Of a stretch of 42,547 nucleotides of DNA, positions 33,598 to 41,761 are shown piece by piece. Source of the DNA: Deltaproteobacteria bacterium (GTDB lineage Bacteria > Myxococcota_A > Polyangia > Polyangiales > Polyangiaceae); the NCBI GenBank assembly GCA_016875405.1, contig VGRJ01000030.1, positions 1 through 42,547 of the forward strand, given 5' to 3'. How positions within the stretch are numbered: the first letter of the stretch is position 1; every line of letters starts with the position of its first letter. The notes under the pieces were generated by a model. That model saw nothing but the letters and a program-made list of their open reading frames with translations. It was not told the DNA's origin and searched no databases. Made by a program: the position numbers and the translations under genes.

Positions 33598-34452
33598 GTG
33601 ACCCATCCGACATTGGTCTCGGTCGAGGACGTGGTCGAGCTCGAGGGGGCGCGCTCTCGCGTCATGCCCTACGTGCGTGGTGCGAACCTCGCGACGCTGC
33701 TCGAGCGGCAGGGGGGAGCCGCGCTGCCTCCCGCGCTGCCTCCCGCGCTGCCTCCCGCGCTGCCTCCCGCGATCGTGACCGCGCTGCTCGTCGAGCTACT
33801 CGCGGCGCTCGGCGCCGTCCATGCGGCGCGTGACCCGTTCGGAGCGCGCCTCGAGCTGGTCCACGGAGACGTCGCCGCCGAGAACGTGATCGTGGGGCCC
33901 GACATGCGCCCGCGGCTCCTGGATTTCGGCCTCGCAAGCTGCCGTCACGCGCGGCGGGCGCGCCGTGGACCTCGAGGTGGCAGGCCGTCGTCGATGGCGT
34001 CGGAGCAGCTGTGTCGCAGGCGCGTCGGTGCTCGCACCGACCTGTTCGCCCTCGGGGTGCTCGGCTGGCGGCTCTACACGGGCGACCTCCCGTTCGAGGG
34101 GACGAGCACCGCCGAGCGCCTCGAGAGCATCCGCCGAGGCCCTGCGAGGACGTCTCGAGCGCACCATGAGGCGGCGCTCGACGTCCTCCGTCAAGCCCTC
34201 GCGTGGTCGGCGTCGGAGCGGCCAGCCTCCGCACACGAGCTCGCGCGCGCCCTCGCTTGCGTCGCGCCGCCGGCGGACTCGTTCTCGCTCGCTGCCTGGG
34301 GCGACGCGCACGTCCGTCGCCGCCTCGCCGCGCCCCGAGTGCTTACCGGATCGAGGTCCTCCGCGCTCGAGACGACGCTCCTCACTCCGCCGCCCGCGTC
34401 GCGGCAGCGTCGTTGCGCGTCGATTCGCTCGAACGAGGTGATGAATGGCTGA
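33598..34452 (+). CDS. N-terminally truncated Ser/Thr protein kinase (probable pseudogene)
   Basis: The readable part begins where a Hanks kinase normally has the alphaC helix. Homology in this frame already starts at about 33538 (LAADASLVDLFLAEAR), before the GTG at 33598. It continues with HPTLVSV, the hinge VMPYVRG, catalytic loop VHGDVAAENVIV, DFG, and DLFALGVLGWRLYTGDLPF. The Gly-rich loop and ATP-binding Lys are absent in every frame between the aspartate kinase stop and 33538. In another frame, about 33500-33530, RRLGSEPAS resembles a kinase N-terminus, suggesting a deletion of the N-lobe region. Activity is very unlikely. Its C-terminus overlaps the FHA gene start by 8 nt (ATGA-type coupling). 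The 12-bp repeat at 33721-33768 lies in it. Confidence 0.7.
   Translation: MTHPTLVSVEDVVELEGARSRVMPYVRGANLATLLERQGGAALPPALPPALPPALPPAIVTALLVELLAALGAVHAARDPFGARLELVHGDVAAENVIVGPDMRPRLLDFGLASCRHARRARRGPRGGRPSSMASEQLCRRRVGARTDLFALGVLGWRLYTGDLPFEGTSTAERLESIRRGPARTSRAHHEAALDVLRQALAWSASERPASAHELARALACVAPPADSFSLAAWGDAHVRRRLAAPRVLTGSRSSALETTLLTPPPASRQRRCASIRSNEVMNG
33721..33768 (+). repeat. Four tandem copies of GCGCTGCCTCCC
   Basis: A 12-bp unit is repeated exactly four times, in frame with the truncated kinase, giving (ALPP)x4. It falls between the hinge and the catalytic loop, where family members usually carry a short loop with LPP. Exact identity of the copies suggests a recent slippage expansion. 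Confidence 0.9.
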
Positions 34453-35569
34453 GGAACGTCGCAAGAAGACCGCTGCGCCGCGCGCGAGCGAGTCGACCCG
34501 CCTCTTCGAGGCTCCGAGTCGAGGACAGGACCGCGTCGTCGTCGTGTGGCCGGGCGGCGTCGCGTCGGCCCCTCGAGATAGAGAGCGTTTGCTCATTCTT
34601 GGTCGCGACGACTCGTGCGACCTCCAGGTGGACCACCCTTCGGTGTCGCGTCGTCACGTGACGTTGCAGCGTACGCACGCGGGCGTCCTCGTGGAGGAAC
34701 TCGGGAGTCGCAACGGCACGTACGTCGTAGACGTGCGACTCAAGAAGCGCTCGCCGCGCGAGCTGATGGGTGGACTGCCGCTGCGCCTCGGGGAGGCGCT
34801 CGTGCTGGTGCAGCGGGCGCTGCGGTCAGGGCGAACGCGCGAGCGTGGCGCGGCCCTCGACGAGCAGATCGTGCTCCTCGCGGCAGGTGACGTCCCGCTC
34901 TTCCTCCAAGGCGAATACGGCGTCAGGAAGTGGAGCCTCGCGACCCGGATCCACGGCGCTTCGCCGCGCCGCGCCCGTCCCCTCATCCGCATCGACTGCG
35001 TCGGCATCGACGACCTCGAGCTCCTCAATGCGGTGTCGCTCGCCCTCGAGGACGAGCCCGGCGTGCTCGCCGGGCGGGAGCCTCATGGAGCGCGTGGGCT
35101 CGCCGGGACGCTCGTGCTCACCGACGTTCACGAGCGCTCCCTCGCCGCGCAGTCGAGGCTCGTTCGAGCGCTCAACTCCGAGACGTCGCTCGGGCGGGTG
35201 CGCGTCATTGCGACATGCTCCTGCGATCTCGAGTCCATGACCCGCACGGGCGCGTTCCGGCTCGACCTCTTTCATCGGCTCGCAGGCCACGTCGCGCGAG
35301 TCCTTCCGCTTCGGGACCGCCCCGACGAGGTCGAGGTCCACGCGCGCTCGCTCGCCGCCACGGTCGGTGAGTCGCGGCCAGTCGCCGCCCACGTTCTCGA
35401 GCGACGCTCTCGTCGCGCTGAGGCGTCATGCTGGGCCCGGCAACATGCCCGAGCTTCGCAACGCGGTGACCGCCGCCGCCTTGCTCGCTCTCGAGGGCGT
35501 CATCCGGCTCGAGCACCTCGGTCCGCGCTTGAAGGAGAGCGCGCCCCGGAGCGCCGCGCGTGTCGATGA
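34445..35569 (+). CDS. FHA-AAA+ regulator, 5' fragment of a frameshifted sigma54-activator-like gene
   Basis: Residues about 45-115 form an intact FHA domain (LLILGRDDSCDLQV, SVSRRHVTL, GSRNGTYVVD). Next is a degraded AAA+ domain: the Walker A region is GEYGVRKW where GETGTGKE is expected, the Walker B region is GTLVLTDVHERS where GTLFLDEI is expected, and no GAFTGA loop is seen. FRLDLFHRL keeps the arginine-finger pattern. Family similarity ends at about 35380 (AATVGES); after this the frame gives Arg-rich nonsense while the homology continues in the +1 frame (35367-35756). It is therefore a frameshifted gene, or a sequencing error here. Without GAFTGA it could not remodel sigma54-polymerase even if repaired. 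ATG 34445 overlaps the truncated kinase. Confidence 0.6.
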   Translation: MAEERRKKTAAPRASESTRLFEAPSRGQDRVVVVWPGGVASAPRDRERLLILGRDDSCDLQVDHPSVSRRHVTLQRTHAGVLVEELGSRNGTYVVDVRLKKRSPRELMGGLPLRLGEALVLVQRALRSGRTRERGAALDEQIVLLAAGDVPLFLQGEYGVRKWSLATRIHGASPRRARPLIRIDCVGIDDLELLNAVSLALEDEPGVLAGREPHGARGLAGTLVLTDVHERSLAAQSRLVRALNSETSLGRVRVIATCSCDLESMTRTGAFRLDLFHRLAGHVARVLPLRDRPDEVEVHARSLAATVGESRPVAAHVLERRSRRAEASCWARQHARASQRGDRRRLARSRGRHPARAPRSALEGERAPERRACR

Positions 35570-35756
35570 ACCTGCGTCCTCTGCCACGCGGCTACGCGGA
35601 GAGCTCTCGGCGCTCGAGGGTCGTCGCATCCTGGAGGCGCTCGAACGCTGTGCAGGAAGCCAGACGCGCGCGGCGAAGCTCCTCGGGATCGGGCGCCGGA
35701 CCTTGCTGAAGCGCCTCGACGCTTACGGGATCACTCGGCCGCGTCGCGGGAAGTGA
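35367..35756 (+). CDS. 3' fragment of the FHA-AAA+ regulator with Fis-type HTH
   Basis: 129 residues if read from GTG 35367. It continues the AAA+ lid (TFSSDALVALRRH, then GPGNMPELRN, family pattern WPGNVRELRN) and ends in a Fis-type DNA-binding helix-turn-helix (EGRRILEALERCAGSQ, TRAAKLLGIGRRTLLKRLDAYGI). Both pieces belong to the gene started at 34445, shifted by +1. It has no obvious Shine-Dalgarno and is probably not made on its own. It converges on the TPR/PEGA gene with a 16-bp gap. Confidence 0.6.
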   Translation: MSRGQSPPTFSSDALVALRRHAGPGNMPELRNAVTAAALLALEGVIRLEHLGPRLKESAPRSAARVDEPASSATRLRGELSALEGRRILEALERCAGSQTRAAKLLGIGRRTLLKRLDAYGITRPRRGK

Positions 35757-35772
35757 CCGTCCTTCAGCGTCG

Positions 35773-37170
35773 TCAGTGAAAGCGATAGCTGACGCCTGCC
35801 GGCGCCACGATCGCGATCCCCTTCGAGCCGGCGAGCACCGACGGCCATACTCCGACGAGCAGCGAACCCGCGAGCGGAGAGGCCTTCGCTTCCGTCACGA
35901 GGACGCCGCCGCCGTCGTTCGGGGCTCCGCTCGCGCCACGGGTTCGGAGGAGCGCGACCGCGATCTCGACCGTCCCGCCGCCGACGATGCCCGAGTCGAT
36001 GTCGATCGTCGCGCCGAGCTTGTCGCCGAGCACAACGGCGACCTCGGCCCCGCCCGCCTTGCCGATCGCTTCCGGTGGCACGGCGCCGTAGGCCCCTACG
36101 AGCAGAGCGCGATGCTTCTCGATGCCGACCACGCCGCCGAGCCCGAGCCAGAGCGGGCCGACGACGCGCATCGAAATCGCCGGGCCCCCGGCCGCGACGA
36201 AGCCGCCGGGCATGAACGTCCCGCCCAGGGCGCGAAGGCCTGCGTGCAGTCGCGACGCGAGCGACCAGCCCACGAAGAGCTGCCCTCCGAGGACGCCTCC
36301 TGAATGCGCGCGAAGTTCGCCGGTGCACGCGCCCGCACCCACGATCGTCTCGGTGTCGCCGCAGGCCGCCTGCACATTCCCGCTCTCTCCAGGGAACGCA
36401 TACGGGAGCCCGTCGAGGACCGACGTCTCGCTCCGCGTGACGTCACCGTAGCCCAGCCCGCCGAGGAACCCGATTTCGACGACGACGCGTCCTCGATGGC
36501 TCGGCTCGGCGGGAGGAGGCGCGCTGTTCGTTCGGGCGGGTGCCGCGATCGCTACCGGTGCCTTGGGCAGGTCTTCGAGCGCGGGGACCTCGACGTGCTC
36601 GCGCGCGCCCGCTTGCAGCGCGACCTTCTTCGACCAGGGACGCTTGCCCGGAGTGGTCGCTTCGACCTGATGCTCGCCAGGCTCGAGCGCGATCGGGGTC
36701 GCGAGCTCCGTCGCGGTTCGTTCGACGCCGTCGAGCGCGAGCGTGGTGCCCGCGGGCATCGTGATGGAAATCAAGGCAAGCTGCTTCTCGAGCGCTCGTT
36801 GTCGCGCACGCGCAGTCTTCTCGGCGAGGCCCTGCTTTTCGCGCTCGGCAGTGGCCGCGGCGCGTTCGAGCGTCTGATGAGCGTTGGTGCGACGCCCTTG
36901 CTTCTCGAGGCAGGTCGCGAGGTCGAGGAGCGTGGCGCTCTTGGGGTCGAGCGCGGCGCTCTCGTCGAGCTTCGCGCACGCGACGTCAAACTGGCCCTTG
37001 CCGAGGAGCGCCTTGCCCTCGCGGGCGAGCTGCCCCGCGTCTGCGGTCGCCGTTGGAGGCGCGACGGCGGGCGGCTGCTTCGGCAGCGCGGGCTGGGCGC
37101 TGGTGCTGCGGGCCTCGGTCGCTGCGAGCAACGAGAAGAGGGCAACCGCGAGGCATCTGGACGCGGACAT
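35773..37170 (-). CDS. TPR and PEGA-domain envelope protein with a beta-barrel-like C-terminus
   Basis: 465 residues. A signal peptide (SRCLAVALFSLLAAT) precedes TPR-like helices (about 45-130: LAREGKALLGKGQFDVACAKL, LLDLATCLEKQGR), a PEGA-like beta module (about 150-190: ISITMPAGTTLALDGVERTA, ALEPGEHQVEA) and a glycine-rich, alternating-hydrophobic C-terminal half ending in VSYRFH, which suggests an outer-membrane barrel closing on a terminal aromatic strand. Proteins with this layout are common in Myxococcota; their function is not established. ATG 37170 gives the signal peptide; upstream codons of the same frame run into the divergent gene and lack similarity. It is divergent from the Cys-rich lipoprotein across 138 bp. 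Confidence 0.85.
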   Translation of the reverse strand: MSASRCLAVALFSLLAATEARSTSAQPALPKQPPAVAPPTATADAGQLAREGKALLGKGQFDVACAKLDESAALDPKSATLLDLATCLEKQGRRTNAHQTLERAAATAEREKQGLAEKTARARQRALEKQLALISITMPAGTTLALDGVERTATELATPIALEPGEHQVEATTPGKRPWSKKVALQAGAREHVEVPALEDLPKAPVAIAAPARTNSAPPPAEPSHRGRVVVEIGFLGGLGYGDVTRSETSVLDGLPYAFPGESGNVQAACGDTETIVGAGACTGELRAHSGGVLGGQLFVGWSLASRLHAGLRALGGTFMPGGFVAAGGPAISMRVVGPLWLGLGGVVGIEKHRALLVGAYGAVPPEAIGKAGGAEVAVVLGDKLGATIDIDSGIVGGGTVEIAVALLRTRGASGAPNDGGGVLVTEAKASPLAGSLLVGVWPSVLAGSKGIAIVAPAGVSYRFH

Positions 37171-37222
37171 CTCGGGGACCGTACCGCGATCCTCGAGTCC
37201 CGCGAAGGCCCCTCCGCCGCGC

Positions 37223-37277
37223 GCCGCCTTGTCGCCGCCTTGTCGCCGCCTTGTCGCCGCCTTGTCGCCGCCTTGTC
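37223..37277. repeat. Five tandem copies of an 11-bp repeat GCCGCCTTGTC
   Basis: Five exact head-to-tail copies fill much of the 138-bp divergent region between the TPR/PEGA gene (start 37170) and the Cys-rich lipoprotein gene (start 37309). The unit is not a multiple of 3, so no coding frame is repeated, and 11 bp is close to one helical turn, so a repeated protein-binding site would lie on one face of the DNA. Slippage of a GC-rich unit is the simpler explanation. Confidence 0.92.
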
Positions 37278-37308
37278 GCGGCTGCCTGCCTGCGACTACT
37301 ATCCGTCG

Positions 37309-37923
37309 ATGTTCACCCGCCGCAGCATCGGAATGGCGTGTCTCGTCGCGGCCGCATGGTGGTCCTCGACGACCGGCTGCGTCGACGAGAGCCTGCCGCC
37401 CGGGGGACCCACGTCGACGGCGCTCGTCGCGACCGGCGCGGGCGGAGCCTCCCCGTGCCACGGCTACCACCCCGACGGCTTCTGCGCGGCCTACGCGGCG
37501 AGCCCGGAGACCTGCGAGTGCGCCGACTGCGCCGAGGCTGCGGTGTGCTCGAGTCGGTGCATGGACGACGGCAAGTGCGACTTCGACGCGGGCGAGGACT
37601 GCTCGTGCAGCGACTGCTTCTTCAAGTCGACGAAGTGCAACCCGTCGAACGGCGGGTGCAACAACAACGACGGGGGCATCTGCTCGACGTCTGAGAACTG
37701 CACCTGCCCCGACTGCACGAACACCGAGTATTGCAAGACGCACTGCGAGGACAACGGCGAGTGCGTGCCCTACTTTGAGGGCTGCACGTGCGCGGACTGC
37801 AAGACGAAACCACCGTGCGGGGGGGCTTCCTCGACTGCGGCCTCGAGCAGCGTCGCTGCGAGCAGCACGGGCGCCTCATCGAGCGCGTCGGGCGGCGGCG
37901 GCGGCGCGGGCGGTGCGGGCTGA
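37309..37923 (+). CDS. Small Cys-rich lipoprotein
   Basis: 204 residues. The signal ends at WWSSTTGC (Cys24) and looks like a lipoprotein signal. A central region of about 110 residues has many Cys in a repeating pattern: CECADC, CSSRC, CSCSDC, CNPSNGGC, CTCPDC, CTCADC. The pattern (C-x-C-x-x-C, then a C-rich turn) recurs about four times, so disulfides or metal binding are likely. The last 30 residues are Ser/Gly/Ala repeats. ATG 37309 fits the signal; no strong Shine-Dalgarno is seen. The frame is open upstream to 36304 but that part is antisense to the TPR/PEGA gene. Function unknown; it precedes the DUF1592/DUF1501 pair. Confidence 0.82.
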   Translation: MFTRRSIGMACLVAAAWWSSTTGCVDESLPPGGPTSTALVATGAGGASPCHGYHPDGFCAAYAASPETCECADCAEAAVCSSRCMDDGKCDFDAGEDCSCSDCFFKSTKCNPSNGGCNNNDGGICSTSENCTCPDCTNTEYCKTHCEDNGECVPYFEGCTCADCKTKPPCGGASSTAASSSVAASSTGASSSASGGGGGAGGAG

Positions 37924-38037
37924 CGCGTGAACGCTCGAGGCCGGGTCACGAGCGCGGCCCCCTCTCAGAACGATTCCCTTGCGCGCGAGGCGGGGCTTGG
38001 GTTTCCTCTATAGCTGCGCCCCAGCGGAGGAAGTCCG

Positions 38038-40413
38038 ATGAGCCACCTGCCCCTAGGTACCCGTCCCTCGTTCATGTTCGCTGCTGCCGCGCTGGTCGGC
38101 GCCGCGGTGCTCGGCGCTAGCGGGTGTAGCGAGGACGCCCCGCCTTGCGAGTCGACCTACGACTACTTTGCGACGAAGGTCTGGCCCGTCATCGGCACGA
38201 AGTGCATCTCCTGCCACAACGCGCAGGGCATCGCGAAGGACACGTCGTACGTCCTGAAGGGGCCAGCCGAGGCCGGCTTCCTCGACCACAACCTCGCCGT
38301 CTTCTCGGACCTCGCGTCCTTCGAGAAGCACGGCGTCTCGCAGGTGCTGCTGAAGCCGACCATGCAGATCCCGCACGAGGGGCAGCAGATCTTCGCGCAG
38401 GACAGCGAGGAGTATCGAGTGCTCGAGGGCTTCGTGGACAAGCTGAAGAGCGGTGAGACCTGCTCGACCGCGGAGGCTGCCCACTACACCGGGGTCGAGC
38501 TCCTCGACGACGCTGCCACCCTGCGCAAGGCGTCGCTCCTGCTCGCGGCGCGCCTCCCGACCGCCGATGAGACCGCGAAGGTAAAGGCCGGCGGCCCTGC
38601 GGCCCTCGAGGGCGTGCTCGCGACGATGATGACCGAAGAGCCGTTCTTCGAGTTCATCAAGCGCACCTACAACGACCTCTTCCTCACCGACTTCTACCTC
38701 GGCAACGTCAACGCGGTGACCGACGCGCTGCCCTACGCCGACGCCGGCTGGTACCAAAAGGTGTCGAAGGATGATCTCGCGAAGTACGGCGCCGCGAACG
38801 CGCAGGAGCTCGCAGCCTTCACCAACGCCGCCGTCGCGCGCGAGCCGCTCGCCTTGATCGAGCACGTCGTGCGCGAGGGTCGCCCGTTCACCGACATCCT
38901 GACCGCCGACTACATGATGGTGACGCCCCTCTCGGCGCGCTCGTTCGGCGTCGAGGCTACGTTCAAGAACCCGTACGATCCGCGCGAGTGGGCCGAGGGC
39001 CGCCTGCCGGACGTCGAGCGGACCGACGCGCAGGGCAAACCGACCGGGGAGGCGGTGCCGTACCCGCACGCCGGCGTCCTGTCGTCGCCGGTGATGCTCG
39101 TCCGTCATCCGTCGACGCCGACGAACCGGAACCGCGCTCGCGCGCGAAAGGCGTACCTGTGGTTCCTCGGGACGAACATCCTGCTCACCGCGGAGCAGCC
39201 GATCGATCAGACCGTCGTCGACTCGAACAACCCCACCCGCGACAGCGCGACCTGCACGGTGTGTCACGCGAACGTCGATCCGGTGGCGGGGTGCTTTCAG
39301 GCCTTCAACGATAGCGGCAAGTTTGTGCCTGACCCGAGGTGGTACACGGAAATGTGGCCCGCGGGCTTTGGTGACGAGAAGCTCCCGCTCGAGAAGTCGG
39401 CCACCGGGCTCCCGTGGCTCGGTCGGCGCCTGTCGCAGGACCCGCGCTTCGCCCTCTCGGTCGTCTTCACGATGTACAAGGCGCTGACGGGCCGTGAGCC
39501 GCTCATCGCGCCGTCCGACACGACCGACCCCGACTATCAGGCGAAGTTTGCGGCGTTCTACGCTCAAGCCGACACGCTCCGCCGCATCGGTGAGGCCTTC
39601 GTCGCGAGCCAGTACGATCTGCGGGTCGTGTTCGCGAGGCTCGTCGAGTCGCCCTACTTCCGGGCCACGAACAGCGTGAAGCTCGATGACTCGGCGCGGG
39701 TTCGACTCGGCGAGGTCGGGCGAGCCCAACTGCTCCCACCGGAGCAGCTGCATGACAAGATCCAGGCCGTGCTCGGCATCCCGTGGGCCGATGGGAACCG
39801 CAACCCCTACCTGCGCTCGCAGTTCCGGACCCCGGGCAACCTCGGTGGCTTTCAGCTGTTCTACGGCGGCATCGACTCGAACTCGGTGACGAACCGCAGC
39901 ACCTCGCCGAACGGCGTGCTCGCCTCGGTCGCGGAGCGCATGACCATTCAGATGGCGTGCCGCAGCGTGCCTTACGATTTCGCGCGCGGCCCTGACTCCC
40001 GGTTGCTCTTCCCGCTCGTGGAGCTCGACGGCAAGGAGATCGACCCGATGACCTTCGAGCCCGAGACCGAGGCGGGGCTCCCCATCGAGCTCGCTCAGCT
40101 CGGTATCCGGAAGTCCCTCGTGCACCTGCACGAGCGTATCCTCGGTGAGTCTCATGCCGTCGACGACCCGGACATCGAGCGCGCGTTCACGCTCTTCGTC
40201 GAGGCGTGGCGGCAAGGCAAGGACGGGATGAAGGCGACGGAGAAGCCCGTCCCGGCCGACCTTCCCTACGACTGCCGCGTGACGGCCGATTACTTCTCGG
40301 GCGCGGCGTATCCGGAGGAGCGCCGCGTGACGAAGGACGAGACGTACGTCATCCGTGCCTGGATGGCCGTCGTCACCTATCTCCTGGGCGACTATCGGTT
40401 CCTTTACGAGTGA
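38038..40413 (+). CDS. DUF1592/DUF1588-like cytochrome c-type lipoprotein
   Basis: 791 residues with a lipoprotein-type signal (LGASGC, Cys30). Two c-type haem motifs are present: CISCH (56-60) in an N-terminal PSCyt-like domain, and CTVCH (406-410) in CTVCHANVDPVAGCFQAFNDS, which matches the DUF1588 haem segment (CxxCHxxxDPxGxxxexfD). The preceding HAGVLSSPVMLVRHPSTPTNRN matches the DUF1592 to DUF1588 junction. The family is known from Planctomycetes and Myxococcota, and its substrate and electron partner are unknown. ATG 38038 is preceded by GGAGGAAG. The next gene, a DUF1501 Tat protein, starts 11 nt after the stop with its Shine-Dalgarno overlapping the stop, so they are co-expressed and probably form a complex or pathway. 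Confidence 0.85.
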   Translation: MSHLPLGTRPSFMFAAAALVGAAVLGASGCSEDAPPCESTYDYFATKVWPVIGTKCISCHNAQGIAKDTSYVLKGPAEAGFLDHNLAVFSDLASFEKHGVSQVLLKPTMQIPHEGQQIFAQDSEEYRVLEGFVDKLKSGETCSTAEAAHYTGVELLDDAATLRKASLLLAARLPTADETAKVKAGGPAALEGVLATMMTEEPFFEFIKRTYNDLFLTDFYLGNVNAVTDALPYADAGWYQKVSKDDLAKYGAANAQELAAFTNAAVAREPLALIEHVVREGRPFTDILTADYMMVTPLSARSFGVEATFKNPYDPREWAEGRLPDVERTDAQGKPTGEAVPYPHAGVLSSPVMLVRHPSTPTNRNRARARKAYLWFLGTNILLTAEQPIDQTVVDSNNPTRDSATCTVCHANVDPVAGCFQAFNDSGKFVPDPRWYTEMWPAGFGDEKLPLEKSATGLPWLGRRLSQDPRFALSVVFTMYKALTGREPLIAPSDTTDPDYQAKFAAFYAQADTLRRIGEAFVASQYDLRVVFARLVESPYFRATNSVKLDDSARVRLGEVGRAQLLPPEQLHDKIQAVLGIPWADGNRNPYLRSQFRTPGNLGGFQLFYGGIDSNSVTNRSTSPNGVLASVAERMTIQMACRSVPYDFARGPDSRLLFPLVELDGKEIDPMTFEPETEAGLPIELAQLGIRKSLVHLHERILGESHAVDDPDIERAFTLFVEAWRQGKDGMKATEKPVPADLPYDCRVTADYFSGAAYPEERRVTKDETYVIRAWMAVVTYLLGDYRFLYE

Positions 40414-40424
40414 GGAGGCACACC

Positions 40425-41717
40425 ATGGATCGACGCGATTTCGTAAAGCTCTGCTCGCTCGCGGGCCTCGGGGTGGTGAGCCTCGGTGCGCCTGGAACCA
40501 TCGGCTCGGCGCGCGCGGCGGCCCCGAAGTTCTGGGTCTTCGTCAACGCGAACGGCGGCTGGGACCCGACGATGCTCTGCGACCCGAAGGGCAACGAGAA
40601 GAACGCCCAGGGATTCAATGTCAACAACTACGCCCCAGACGCGATCCTCACGGCGGGCGCGATCTCGTTCCCGGACATCGGCAACAACAAGGCGTTCTTC
40701 GAGCGCTTTAAAGACATCTGCACCGTCCTCAACGGGATCGACTGCGAGACCAACGGCCACGACAGCGGGATTCGCAACGCGATGTCCGGCAGGCTGAACA
40801 TCAACACGCCGGCGCTCCCGGCGCTGCTGGCGGCCGCGTTGAACCCGGCACTCCCGATGTCGTTCATCACGAACGGCGGCTACGACGAGACCGACGGCAA
40901 CATCGCGAGCACCCGACTCGGCGGAGCGGACGGCGCGCTCAAGTTGCTCATCCACCCGAACCTCATCTACGTCGATGACAACAACTTCGACGCGAGCCCG
41001 CGCTACCTCGACGAGTCGTCGCTCGACCTCGTGAAGAAGGCTCGCGAGGATCGGCTCATGGCGCTTCAGACGGCGCAACAGCTACCGCGCCAGCGACACG
41101 CGATGAGCATGCTGTACACCGCGCGCATCGGCATGTCCGACATGAAGAAGATCCAGGAGGAGCTCGACGTCATCCGGACTCAGGTGGGCGATTTCTCCAA
41201 GTACGGGAGCGGCCAGAACCTCGCGAGGCAAGCGCACGTCGCGCTCGCAGCCTACAAGGCCGGCCTCACTCAGTCGGTGAACCTCTCCGTCGGCGGCTTC
41301 GACACCCACAGCCAGCACGACACGAACCAGCAGAACGCCCTCGACGCGCTCCGGAGCGGCGTGATGGCGCTCTTCGACATCGCGGAGGCGGCGGGGTGCG
41401 CGGACGAGATGTTCGTCGTCGTCGGCTCCGACTTCGGTCGCACGCCGAAGTACAACGAGGGCAACGGCAAGGACCACTGGTCGGTCGGGTCGATGCTGCT
41501 CCTCTCACCGCACATCAAGGGCAACCGCGTCATCGGCGCGACGGACGAGGCCTTCGCCTACGAGAAGCTCGACCTCGACAGCTTGGAGGTCGGCGGCTCG
41601 GGCGTCCTGAAGAACGGCCACGTCCACAAGTGGCTCCGCGGCTTCGCCGGGATCGCCGACCACCCCCTGGTGCGCCGCTATCCGATCAGCGTGAAGGGCG
41701 AGATCGACCTCGCCTGA
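40425..41717 (+). CDS. DUF1501 family Tat-exported protein
   Basis: 430 residues. The N-terminus MDRRDFVKLCSLAGLGVVSL is a twin-arginine signal (DRRDFVK), with a likely cleavage near ARAAAPKF, so a folded, possibly cofactor-bearing protein is exported. The rest is DUF1501-like, related to the sulfatase/alkaline-phosphatase fold: KFWVFVNANGGWDP, NGIDCETNGHDSGIRNAMSG, SVGGFDTHSQH, FVVVGSDFGRTPKYNEGNGKDHWS. The Asp/His residues in DTHSQHD and GSDFGRTP lie where that fold binds metal. ATG 40425 has GGAGG 7 nt upstream; the frame is open further up, but that part overlaps the cytochrome gene. It pairs with the upstream cytochrome-type gene, an arrangement known from Planctomycetes. Function unknown. 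Confidence 0.9.
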   Translation: MDRRDFVKLCSLAGLGVVSLGAPGTIGSARAAAPKFWVFVNANGGWDPTMLCDPKGNEKNAQGFNVNNYAPDAILTAGAISFPDIGNNKAFFERFKDICTVLNGIDCETNGHDSGIRNAMSGRLNINTPALPALLAAALNPALPMSFITNGGYDETDGNIASTRLGGADGALKLLIHPNLIYVDDNNFDASPRYLDESSLDLVKKAREDRLMALQTAQQLPRQRHAMSMLYTARIGMSDMKKIQEELDVIRTQVGDFSKYGSGQNLARQAHVALAAYKAGLTQSVNLSVGGFDTHSQHDTNQQNALDALRSGVMALFDIAEAAGCADEMFVVVGSDFGRTPKYNEGNGKDHWSVGSMLLLSPHIKGNRVIGATDEAFAYEKLDLDSLEVGGSGVLKNGHVHKWLRGFAGIADHPLVRRYPISVKGEIDLA

Positions 41718-41726
41718 GGGGGTCTC

Positions 41727-41761
41727 CTCGCGGGGGCTCGTCGCGAGAGGGCTCGCCCTTT
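41727..41761 (+). terminator. Terminator-like hairpins after the DUF1501 gene
   Basis: CTCGCG (41727-41732) pairs with CGCGAG (41742-41747), and directly after it AGGG-CTCG-CCCT (41748-41759) is followed by TTA. Two stems and a short T-run 10-45 bp after the stop fit termination of the cytochrome/DUF1501 transcript. Confidence 0.45.

Noticed and set aside
37171-37743. Upstream extension of the TPR/PEGA frame to 37743
   Set aside because: It is antisense to the Cys-rich lipoprotein and crosses the 11-bp repeats; the signal peptide starts at 37170.
38053-40215. 720-residue minus-strand frame opposite the DUF1592-like gene
   Set aside because: Sense strand has CxxCH motifs, a signal peptide and a Shine-Dalgarno; the antisense frame is Arg/Glu/Val-rich.
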